From contig JAFWZZ010000030.1 in assembly GCA_017522185.1 (NCBI GenBank), positions 1 through 64,000 on the forward strand: a stretch of 64,000 bases of DNA. Direction: 5' to 3'. A model generated the notes under the pieces. It had not been told where the DNA came from. It worked only from the letters and a program-made list of their open reading frames with translations, and made no database searches. The DNA is from Bacillota bacterium (lineage in GTDB: Bacteria; Bacillota; Clostridia; Peptostreptococcales; Anaerovoracaceae). The translations under genes were made by a program, and so were the position numbers. Positions 44,874 to 52,195 of the stretch are shown piece by piece. Position 1 is the first letter of the stretch. Each line of letters begins with the position of its first letter.

Positions 44874-45086
44874 ATGACATTATTAAATGCCAATGCAGGC
44901 GAAGAATATATCATCCGCGATATTGTGACGGACGATGAAGAGTTAGACGCATTTCTGTTTTCCCTGGGATGTTACAGCGGGGAGCCGATTACGGTGATTA
45001 AGCACCTGAGGGGCGGCTGCGTGGTATCCATCAAGGATGGCAGATACAACATCGACAACGATTTGGCTGGAGCCATCGCAATTTAA
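44874..45086 (+). CDS. feoA: Ferrous iron transport protein A
   Basis: The 70-residue SH3-like protein starts at ATG 44874 behind GGGAGG; an earlier in-frame start at 44847 is upstream of the ribosome site and unlikely. It has the FeoA layout: an N-terminal LNANAGEEYIIRDI strand, FLFSLGCYSGEPITVIKH, then GGCVVSIKDGRYNIDNDLAGAI. FeoA assists FeoB-dependent ferrous iron uptake. It lies between two DtxR-like operators and 105 nt before feoB. Confidence 0.92.
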   Translation: MTLLNANAGEEYIIRDIVTDDEELDAFLFSLGCYSGEPITVIKHLRGGCVVSIKDGRYNIDNDLAGAIAI

Positions 45087-45098
45087 TAAATGAAGAAC

Positions 45099-45120
45099 AT
45101 GTGGTGAGTTTTCACCACAT
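45099..45120 (+). other. Hairpin between feoA and feoB
   Basis: A perfect 9-bp stem (ATGTGGTGA with TCACCACAT) and GTTT loop, followed by ATATTTTG. It may be a partial terminator or mRNA-processing hairpin that sets the feoA:feoB ratio. Confidence 0.5.
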
Positions 45121-45136
45121 ATATTTTGAGAAGAGG

Positions 45137-45150
45137 TTAGGCGAAACTAA
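45137..45150 (+). promoter_or_regulatory. DtxR-type operator 3, ahead of feoB
   Basis: GTTAG-N6-CTAAC inverted repeat about 40 nt before the feoB start. It could block an internal promoter or act as a roadblock. Confidence 0.6.
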
Positions 45151-45191
45151 CCAACAAGCAAACTATGACTTATGCAGGAGGAAAAACGAAA

Positions 45192-47195
45192 ATGAGAATT
45201 GCATTAGCAGGAAATCCAAACAGTGGTAAAACCACAATGTACAACGCCTTAACGGGCCGAAATGAAAAAGTGGGAAACTGGGCGGGTGTAACAGTAGATA
45301 AGAAGGAAGCAACCATCAAAAAGAGCTTCTTTGATGGGGCGGAGCTGGTAGCGGTAGACCTTCCAGGGGCGTATTCCATGTCCCCGTTTACTGCGGAAGA
45401 GAGCATTACAAGTGCTTATGTAAAACAGGAATCACCAGATGCCATCATCAACATCGTAGACGGCACAAACCTGAGCCGTTCCCTGTTCTTCACAACACAG
45501 CTTTTGGAACTGGGTATTCCGGTTGTGGTTGCACTGAACAAGAGCGATATCAACGCAAAGAAAAATACAAAGATTGACGTAGCGGCATTATCTGCAAAGC
45601 TGGGATGCCCGGTCATCAAAACCGTTTCCACAACTGCGGCTGACAAAGGTTTGGCTGAAGTAGTAAAGAAGGTTGTAGAAGTGGCTGGCAAAGGCCAGAC
45701 TGCGCCTTACGAGCAGGGAGATATCAACTTCCATGATAAGGCGGAAGTAACAGCGGCAGACAGAAAGCGTTTCGAATTTGTAAATAAAATCGTAAAAGCC
45801 GTTGAAACAAGAGAGGTTTATACGAAAGATACAAACAAGCAGGACAAAATCGATGAAATCCTGACCAACAAAGTTTTGGGCATCATTATCTTTGCTGCAA
45901 TTATGTTTGGTGTGTTCAACCTTTCCCAGTCTACGGTTGGTCCTGCGATTGCAGATTATCTGGTTGGCTGGATCGAAAGCTTCCAGGGATGGGTTGGCGA
46001 ACTGGTTTCCGGTGCATCTCCATTCATGCAGGCACTGCTGGTTGACGGTATTATCGGCGGTGTTGGTGCGGTTATCGGCTTCTTACCATTAGTTATGGTA
46101 ATGTACTTCTTAATCGCATTATTAGAAGACTGCGGTTACATGGCAAGAGCGACTGTTGTACTGGACCCGATTTTCAAGAAGGTTGGCTTATCCGGTAAGT
46201 CCGTGATTCCATTCGTTATCGGTACAGGTTGTGCAATCCCAGGGGTTATGGCATGTCGTACCATCAGAAATGAAAGAGAAAGAAGGGCCACTGCAATGCT
46301 GACACCATTCATGCCTTGCGGTGCAAAGTTACCGGTTATCGCTTTATTCTCCGGTGCATTCTTTGCAGATGCATCCTGGGTGGGTACTTTGATGTACTTC
46401 GTAGGTATTCTGCTGATTCTGCTGGGTGCCTTACTGGTAAACAAGATTACAGGTTACAAGCACAAGAAGTCCTTCTTTATCATGGAATTACCTGAATACA
46501 AACTGCCAAGCCTGAAGAGAGCGACCACTTCCATGTTTGCAAGAGCAAAGGCGTACATCGTAAAGGCTGGTACAGTTATCCTGGTATGTAACACAGTTGT
46601 ACAGATCATGCAGGCTTTCAACTGGCAGCTGCAGCTGGTGGAAGAAGGCATGGAATCCACTTCCATTCTGGCAACTGTTGCATCTCCGTTTGCCGTACTG
46701 CTGATTCCACTGGGATTCGGTGCATGGCAGCTGGCAGCAGCATCTATTACAGGATTTATCGCCAAAGAAAACGTAGTTGGTACGCTGGCAGTTGTATATG
46801 CCATCACTAACTTTATTGACACAGAAGAATTGGCACTGGTTGGCGGCGCAAACGAAGTTGCGACTGCTATGGGGCTGACTTCTGTAGCAGCGCTGGCTTA
46901 CCTGATGTTTAACCTGTTTACACCACCATGCTTTGCAGCACTGGGTGCAATGAACGCAGAAATGCAGGATAAGAAGTGGCTGTGGGGCGGCATTGCATTA
47001 CAGTTCGGCACCGGTTATGTGGTAGCATTCCTGGTATACCAGATCGGTACGCTGATCACTACAGGTTCTGTTGGCACAGGTTTCGTTCCTGGTCTGATTG
47101 TAGTTGCAGCACTGGCGGCTATCGTTATTACGCTGATTAAAAAAGCAGACGAAAAAGTTGATGCGGAATACGCATTAAAGAAGAAGGCTGCTTAG
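45192..47195 (+). CDS. feoB: Ferrous iron transport protein B
   Basis: The 667-residue transporter starts at ATG 45192 with AGGAGG upstream; ATG 45165 has no site. The N-terminal G domain has G1 GNPNSGKT, G3 DLPGAYS, and G4 NKSD. Two gates and about eleven helices follow, with the conserved VIGFLPLVMVMYFLIALLEDCGYMAR stretch in outline, GTGCAIPGVMACRT and FMPCGAKLPV. FeoB imports ferrous iron. It is shorter than E. coli FeoB, as is common in Clostridia. The upstream DtxR-like operators imply iron-dependent repression. Confidence 0.96.
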   Translation: MRIALAGNPNSGKTTMYNALTGRNEKVGNWAGVTVDKKEATIKKSFFDGAELVAVDLPGAYSMSPFTAEESITSAYVKQESPDAIINIVDGTNLSRSLFFTTQLLELGIPVVVALNKSDINAKKNTKIDVAALSAKLGCPVIKTVSTTAADKGLAEVVKKVVEVAGKGQTAPYEQGDINFHDKAEVTAADRKRFEFVNKIVKAVETREVYTKDTNKQDKIDEILTNKVLGIIIFAAIMFGVFNLSQSTVGPAIADYLVGWIESFQGWVGELVSGASPFMQALLVDGIIGGVGAVIGFLPLVMVMYFLIALLEDCGYMARATVVLDPIFKKVGLSGKSVIPFVIGTGCAIPGVMACRTIRNERERRATAMLTPFMPCGAKLPVIALFSGAFFADASWVGTLMYFVGILLILLGALLVNKITGYKHKKSFFIMELPEYKLPSLKRATTSMFARAKAYIVKAGTVILVCNTVVQIMQAFNWQLQLVEEGMESTSILATVASPFAVLLIPLGFGAWQLAAASITGFIAKENVVGTLAVVYAITNFIDTEELALVGGANEVATAMGLTSVAALAYLMFNLFTPPCFAALGAMNAEMQDKKWLWGGIALQFGTGYVVAFLVYQIGTLITTGSVGTGFVPGLIVVAALAAIVITLIKKADEKVDAEYALKKKAA

Positions 47196-47213
47196 TTGAA
47201 AGGAATAGAGATT

Positions 47214-47399
47214 ATGACAGACTTTATCATTGGAGCAATTGTTGCGGTCATTTTGATTGCGGCAGGATTATACATCGTCAAAGCAAAGCGCCGCGGCGTG
47301 AAGTGCATCGGCTGCCCGACAGCCGGAAGCTGTGAGAAACACGGTGAACACGTGCACTGCCATTGCGGTTGCTGCGGGGATGAAGAATACGATAATTAA
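47214..47399 (+). CDS. FeoB-associated Cys-rich membrane protein
   Basis: The 61-residue product starts at ATG 47214 after AAAGGA; the frame opens at TTG 47196 without a site. One membrane helix (about 5-23) is followed by a short basic stretch and a Cys/His-rich tail: C-I-G-C-P-T-A-G-S-C, then HVHCHCGCCG. It matches the small FeoB-associated proteins found after feoB in Firmicutes, thought to aid iron transfer. Confidence 0.9.
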   Translation: MTDFIIGAIVAVILIAAGLYIVKAKRRGVKCIGCPTAGSCEKHGEHVHCHCGCCGDEEYDN

Positions 47400-47413
47400 T
47401 CGATGCAAATATG

Positions 47414-47453
47414 ACTGCTGTTTTCACAGGAATGTGGAGACGGCAGTTTTTTT
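47414..47453 (+). terminator. Terminator of the feo operon
   Basis: A 15-bp stem with several G-U pairs (ACTGCTGTTTTCACA with TGTGGAGACGGCAGT), a GGAA loop, and T6. Confidence 0.88.
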
Positions 47454-47492
47454 ATGCTAAAATAATAAATCATAAGCGGGAGGAAAGAAAAA

Positions 47493-47840
47493 ATGGCAAT
47501 GGTACACGTAACAATTTATACAGCAAAATTGGAAGAATCCATTCAATTCTATGAAGAAATCGTAGGATTGAAGATACAGAGAGATTTTAGAGAATTTGGC
47601 GGCAATATCGTCTTTCTCGCCGAAAAAGAGGGCGACACCCAGGTGGAACTGATCGATGAGCCTGCAAAGGCTTACTGCGGCAGCGGCATCTCCATGGGTT
47701 TTCACGTAAATGACGTGGAAGCAAAGCGTGAAGAGGTCATCGCGAAGGGTTTGAACCCGACACCAATTATCGCACCAAATCCACAGGTAAAGTTTTTCTT
47801 TGTTGATGATCCAAACGGCGTGACTGTGCAGTTTATTTAA
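47493..47840 (+). CDS. VOC/glyoxalase superfamily protein
   Basis: The 115-residue protein follows GGGAGG. It forms one vicinal-oxygen-chelate unit: VHVTIYTAKLEESIQFYEEIVG with the first metal His, a middle QVELIDEP strand with Glu, and a C-terminal FFFVDDPNGVTVQFI, which ends like the D-P-x-G-x-x-[IV]-x-[FL] motif of glyoxalase-type enzymes. The substrate is not determined; members include lactoylglutathione lyases and dioxygenases. It stands alone before the second repeat array. Confidence 0.9.
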   Translation: MAMVHVTIYTAKLEESIQFYEEIVGLKIQRDFREFGGNIVFLAEKEGDTQVELIDEPAKAYCGSGISMGFHVNDVEAKREEVIAKGLNPTPIIAPNPQVKFFFVDDPNGVTVQFI

Positions 47841-47875
47841 AATGATAAATTGGGATTTTTCTGTTAGGGCAGGTT

Positions 47876-48174
47876 GTTTCATTTTCGAAGTAAATGGTTT
47901 CTACAGAAACGGCTTTTATCTTCTTGGAAACCAGAATGATTACAGACTGTAATATGGTTTCTTTTTGTGAAAGAATCGTTTCCAGAGAAACCATTTATTA
48001 CTTTTGGGAAGTAGAATTACATATAAAGCAGTATTTGGTTTCTTATTTTGGAAAGATTGTTTCTATAGAAACGGTTTGTGGGCTGTTAGAAACAGAATCA
48101 ATTAAAAATCAAGAGTTCGTTTCCTTTTTCGAGCAATGCGTTTTCATGGAAACTATTCTTGGCATTTTAGAAAC
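47876..48174. repeat. Four-unit 81-nt phased inverted-motif array (GTTTC/GAAAC type)
   Basis: GTTTC starts at 47876, 47957, 48038 and 48119. The palindrome GTTTC-N4-GAAAC starts at 47897, 47978 and 48059, with a variant (GTTTT...GAAAC) at 48140. Lone GAAAC starts at 47927, 48089 and 48170, with a degenerate GAAGT at 48008. All series are spaced exactly 81 nt. The unit geometry (outer motif, 21 nt to the palindrome, 21 nt on to the closing motif) equals that of the array at 27330-27630. The intervening sequence is not conserved apart from a weak AGAAT after the closing motif. It fills most of the 427-nt gap between the VOC and NUDIX genes. One frame is open for 102 codons but has no ribosome site. 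Confidence 0.9.
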
Positions 48175-48267
48175 CGACATCCTCACAAACCCCAATTTGT
48201 AAGAATGCTTATGGTGGGATTGACTGTTTTATGATATGATGAAAAGGCAGAAAGTGAGGAGACGAAA

Positions 48268-48909
48268 ATGAACTTACAGCAGATTGAAGCATTCATGAAA
48301 GACAGAAAACCGGGGGATGTCGGCAAGCGGAAGAACTGCAGCGTGCTGATTCCTTTGGTGGAGATAGACGGGGAGCTGCATATTTTGTATACGCAGAGAT
48401 CCAGTAAGCTGAAGACGCAGCCGGGGGATGTATGTTTTCCGGGTGGTGTCATGGAGCCGGGGGAAACGCCGTTACAGTGTGCAGTCCGTGAGACGGAAGA
48501 GGAGACCGGAATTCCGGTTGACAAAATCCGGGTAATCGGCCAGTTCGACTCCATATATGAAGTAAGAAATATTACCATGCATACCATTATCGGGGTTATC
48601 GAGCAGGAGGATTTGAAACTGCTGAACCCGAACCCTGACGAGGTGGCAAAGGTGTTTACGGTACCGTTCAGATTCTTTGAAGAGGTGGAGCCGTATATCT
48701 ATGAGTATGATGTGGTGCAGAAGGTGGATGATTTTCCATATGAAGAAATGGGCGTCAACCCTGACTATAAATGGCGTGTGGGACGGAACCTGGTGCCAAT
48801 CTGGCATTACGGCGAGGGCGAAGACAGACAGCTGCTCTGGGGCCTCACCGCGCTGATTACATTATGGCTGAAAGACAAACTGGAGGAATATTATGAAGGC
48901 GTTAAGTAA
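48268..48909 (+). CDS. NUDIX hydrolase, CoA pyrophosphatase-like
   Basis: The 213-residue enzyme follows GTGAGGAG. It has the NUDIX box GGVMEPGETPLQCAVRETEE plus ETGI, and the CoA-pyrophosphatase-type lead-in LYTQRSSKLKTQPGDVCFPGG in outline, which resembles the LLT-x-R-S...G-x-x-x-FPGG signature. Such enzymes cleave CoA or acyl-CoA to phosphopantetheine and 3',5'-ADP. The gene overlaps the following CoA-transferase gene by 17 nt, which suggests a shared link to CoA metabolism. Confidence 0.9.
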   Translation: MNLQQIEAFMKDRKPGDVGKRKNCSVLIPLVEIDGELHILYTQRSSKLKTQPGDVCFPGGVMEPGETPLQCAVRETEEETGIPVDKIRVIGQFDSIYEVRNITMHTIIGVIEQEDLKLLNPNPDEVAKVFTVPFRFFEEVEPYIYEYDVVQKVDDFPYEEMGVNPDYKWRVGRNLVPIWHYGEGEDRQLLWGLTALITLWLKDKLEEYYEGVK

Positions 48910-50071
48910 CTTAAAAGTTTTAGATTTTACAACCTTATTACCTGGGCCCTACGCAACCATGATGCTGGCAGACCTGGGGGCGGAAGTGCTGAAAATCAGC
49001 TCTCCGAGTAAACCTGACCTGATTCTGGACCATGAGCCTTTTGCGGCAGGCACGGATATCGCAATCAACGAGCTGTGGCTGGGCAGAAACAAGAAGAACA
49101 TCTTCCTGAATCTGAAGCATCCGGAGGCCATTAAAATCATCAAAGAACTGGTGAAGGAATACGATATCGTCATCGAACAGTTCCGCCCCGGCGTCATGAA
49201 CAAACTGGGGCTGGGTTATGAAGAACTGAAGAAGGAAAATCCGGGGTTGATTTACTGTTCCCTGACCGGCTATGGACAGACCGGCCCGAGAGCAAAGTCT
49301 GCAGGCCACGACAATAACTTTGTAGCTCTTTCCGGCAACCTGGCTATGCTGGGCTATAAGGCAACCGGACCGGCACCGATGAACCTGCAGCTGGGGGACA
49401 TCTGCTCTGGATCCAGCAATGCGGTCATCAGCATTCTGGCGGCGGTGAACCAGAGAACCGTGACTGGCGAAGGGCAGTATATAGACGTGGCCATGTTGGA
49501 CGGTCTGATTCCACTGACCACCATGGACGGAACCAAATTCCTGGCGACGGGAGAAGAAACCGGCAGAGAAGACAGCCGCTTCAACGGCGGATCCGTTTAT
49601 GGATTCTATGAAACAAAGGATGGAGAATACTACAGCGTAGGTTCCCTGGAACCGAAGTTCTGGGAAATCTTCTGTAATACCATCGGCTGTCCAGAGCTGA
49701 TTCCGGGTACTGCGGAACCGGCTGATCTGGAAGAGGCAAAGGCGAAAGTCAAAGCGGCCATGAAGACAAAGACAAAGGCGGAATGGGTGGAAATCTTCGC
49801 ACCGCTGGACTGCTGCGTGGAGCCGGTGCTGACTTTGAAAGAAGCGCTTAGCGAAGATGAGCACATCCAGGCCCGCGGCATGGTCGTGGAGGTAGAAGTT
49901 CCGGGATCCGGCGGCCACAAAGTCCGTCAGCTTGGCTCCCAGTTCAAATTGTCCGCATCTCCTGTGACCTACGAAATGGGTGGCTATCCGCTGGGATATC
50001 ATACGAAAGAAGTCATGGAAGGACTGGGACTGGACTACAATGCGCTTCTGGAAGAGGGCGTGTTTAAATAG
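48893..50071 (+). CDS. CaiB/BaiF (class III) CoA-transferase
   Basis: The 392-residue protein shows the family pattern: VLDFTTLLPGPYATMMLADLG, the FRPGVMNKLGLGYEEL stretch, SLTGYGQTGP and AGHDNNFVALSG in outline. The Asp of GHDNN is the catalytic aspartate that forms the acyl-anhydride and CoA-thioester intermediates. The length and the whole AMACR/CaiB layout are typical. Substrates vary widely (carnitine, bile acids, aromatic acids, alpha-methylacyl-CoA) and cannot be inferred. The start lies within the NUDIX gene, so expression is coupled. Confidence 0.93.
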   Translation: MKALSNLKVLDFTTLLPGPYATMMLADLGAEVLKISSPSKPDLILDHEPFAAGTDIAINELWLGRNKKNIFLNLKHPEAIKIIKELVKEYDIVIEQFRPGVMNKLGLGYEELKKENPGLIYCSLTGYGQTGPRAKSAGHDNNFVALSGNLAMLGYKATGPAPMNLQLGDICSGSSNAVISILAAVNQRTVTGEGQYIDVAMLDGLIPLTTMDGTKFLATGEETGREDSRFNGGSVYGFYETKDGEYYSVGSLEPKFWEIFCNTIGCPELIPGTAEPADLEEAKAKVKAAMKTKTKAEWVEIFAPLDCCVEPVLTLKEALSEDEHIQARGMVVEVEVPGSGGHKVRQLGSQFKLSASPVTYEMGGYPLGYHTKEVMEGLGLDYNALLEEGVFK

Positions 50072-50207
50072 AATGCAGATGAAATGCATTTCACACCATA
50101 TAAACTACCTTTCGCGTAGAAGGAGAAAACCTGCGCCTGAAACCTGTATAATATAGGGCATAATATGCGCGAACTGTAATTTCAGTGTTGCATTAGGAGG
50201 AAGTAAG

Positions 50208-52136
50208 ATGAAAAAGACGAATATCTTGAGAAACACAATTAGCTTCATGCTATGCGCGGTGCTTATTGTGGCTGGTATGTGGATGACGACAGAACAATCC
50301 TCAGCCATAAGCAAAACCGGCAGTGGCAATATAAGCTGGTACAGCAATGTGCCAGATTACACCCACGGCTTCAATGTTATAGGCGAGGCCTACGTGGTGG
50401 GCAGCGATAATAAAGTGCAGACCAACAGTTTTGGCAGAGGCGCCCATGTAGATGCGTATAGTGCTTACGGATCAAAGTACGCTTCTACAGTAAAGGGCAA
50501 CATCCAAAACCTGTATAACCTGTATTATTCCAGTAACGCATATGGGGGAGCAGGCATTTCCTGGCCTTCAAATGTCGAGTACTATCTGTGTGAAGGTGAA
50601 AAGGTAGCTGTGATAGGCTATGATGACACCTATGCATATTACTACAGCCCGGGATTCAAATCCTTCGGAAACAGCCTGTATAACTGTGACACGAGCACAC
50701 TGCTGGAATCCCACCCGGCCGGCGTTTACAAGGTAAAGATGACAGATGTATGGCTGGATCTTTCCGGCAAGAGAGAAGTGGCAACCAGCACTAACTATGT
50801 GGGAACTGCCCAGATAACCAGAGCATCGTCAGGGGTTTTCCAAAGCCTTGATATGATTGGTATAGCAAGATGTTATGGATATCCGGTAAACACGGAAATC
50901 AACATTGTGGATGCTACGCCGGTAACCGTAGGAGACTACGATTATTACAAGGCAGTGATCAAAGGCGACAATGCCGTAGATTATCTGGAATGCAACAATT
51001 TCTATGTATATGTAAATACGGAGAGTATCAGCTATCGTGGCAAAGATGTGGCGATTCCGGCAGAATCCTCTGTAGCAAAAGTTACAGGTGTAGGCCAGGG
51101 GAAAGTTCTTAAGGTATACGGATCAAAGGAAAGTACCACAGCACTTCGAGGTCTTTTTGCAGATGATGCGAAATTGAAGACCTATCCGAAGATGTCAGAT
51201 GATAAGAGAACCTGTATATGGCATAACGACGGATACGCGTATATTTCGACAAAGTATGTGAAATACTATGTTGACCAGTTAAATATCAAAAATATTGTAA
51301 ATGACCAATACGTATTGTCCTGGGATCCGGTTCCCGTTGAAGTCACATTGACGGCAAACGAAAACTGGGGTGGAAAGCAGATTAAAATCGATGGTAAGAG
51401 TTCCATTACACTCCCAGCTTATACAAGCACATATACAGTAAAGAATTCTTTGCTGTATGGGTATGAAGGAAGCCTGTCAAGACAGGGGGTTGAAATCACG
51501 GTACACGTGAAAGGCGACGATTCTGAAAAAGGAAGCCATAAACTCTATGTTCCGCTGCGTCCAGATACACCGTACTGCAGAAAACCACACAACAACCAGC
51601 TGACCATCAACGCTTCCTGGATGGGAAAAGACTATGGCACGGTACTGGAGTATTCAACGAACAAAAACTTCAAGAATGCGAAAAAAGTTTACCCAAAGAA
51701 AAACAACCATGATGTAAAGAAGCTGAAGAAGAATACAAAATACTACTTCAGAGCCTATAATACCTTTATGGTTGATACCGAAAACGGTAAAAAATTAAAG
51801 AAGAGTAAGACCACAAAAGTATATTCTGTAAAAACGGCGAATATTACGCTCAAAAAGCCAACAATAAAGAAAGTTTCCGGCGGCAGAAAGAGCATCACTA
51901 TAACGTATAAGAAGAATACAGGCACTGGCAACAAGTATGAAATCTGGGTATCAACCGATAAGAAATTCAAAAAGAATGTGAAGAAAGGAACCCCTACGAG
52001 AAGCATCACAGAAATTAGATTCGGCGGCCTTAAGGCAAACAAAAAGTATTATGTGAAGATGAGAGTTATTTATGATACTTATACGCCTGCAGTTACATCT
52101 GCCTGGACAAAGGTTAAGACAGTGAAGACCCGTTAA
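50208..52136 (+). CDS. Secreted surface protein with Fn3-like C-terminus
   Basis: The 642-residue product follows AGGAGG. A signal peptide spans residues 1-35. Residues 40-290 are Tyr/Ser/Gly-rich and unrecognised (WYSNVPDYTHGFNVIGEAYV; YYYSPGFKSFG). A middle beta region leads to two Fn3-like units (about 455-545 and 545-642) that are very Lys-rich and end KVKTVKTR. This is nearly the same ending as the cohesin protein at 1211-2869 (VKTVKTK) and is related to the repeats at 22223-23794. No sorting motif is present. Wall binding through the basic Fn3 region is inferred. A -10-like TATAAT lies at 50147-50152 without a clear -35. Confidence 0.82.
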   Translation: MKKTNILRNTISFMLCAVLIVAGMWMTTEQSSAISKTGSGNISWYSNVPDYTHGFNVIGEAYVVGSDNKVQTNSFGRGAHVDAYSAYGSKYASTVKGNIQNLYNLYYSSNAYGGAGISWPSNVEYYLCEGEKVAVIGYDDTYAYYYSPGFKSFGNSLYNCDTSTLLESHPAGVYKVKMTDVWLDLSGKREVATSTNYVGTAQITRASSGVFQSLDMIGIARCYGYPVNTEINIVDATPVTVGDYDYYKAVIKGDNAVDYLECNNFYVYVNTESISYRGKDVAIPAESSVAKVTGVGQGKVLKVYGSKESTTALRGLFADDAKLKTYPKMSDDKRTCIWHNDGYAYISTKYVKYYVDQLNIKNIVNDQYVLSWDPVPVEVTLTANENWGGKQIKIDGKSSITLPAYTSTYTVKNSLLYGYEGSLSRQGVEITVHVKGDDSEKGSHKLYVPLRPDTPYCRKPHNNQLTINASWMGKDYGTVLEYSTNKNFKNAKKVYPKKNNHDVKKLKKNTKYYFRAYNTFMVDTENGKKLKKSKTTKVYSVKTANITLKKPTIKKVSGGRKSITITYKKNTGTGNKYEIWVSTDKKFKKNVKKGTPTRSITEIRFGGLKANKKYYVKMRVIYDTYTPAVTSAWTKVKTVKTR

Positions 52137-52160
52137 TACATCTAATTTAAAACAATCAAA

Positions 52161-52187
52161 ACGGAGCCCCTCGAGGCTCCGTTTTTT
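52161..52187 (+). terminator. Terminator, shared by convergent genes
   Basis: ACGGAGCC pairs with GGCTCCGT around CCTCGA, followed by T6. Confidence 0.9.
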
Positions 52188-52195
52188 GTTGTATT

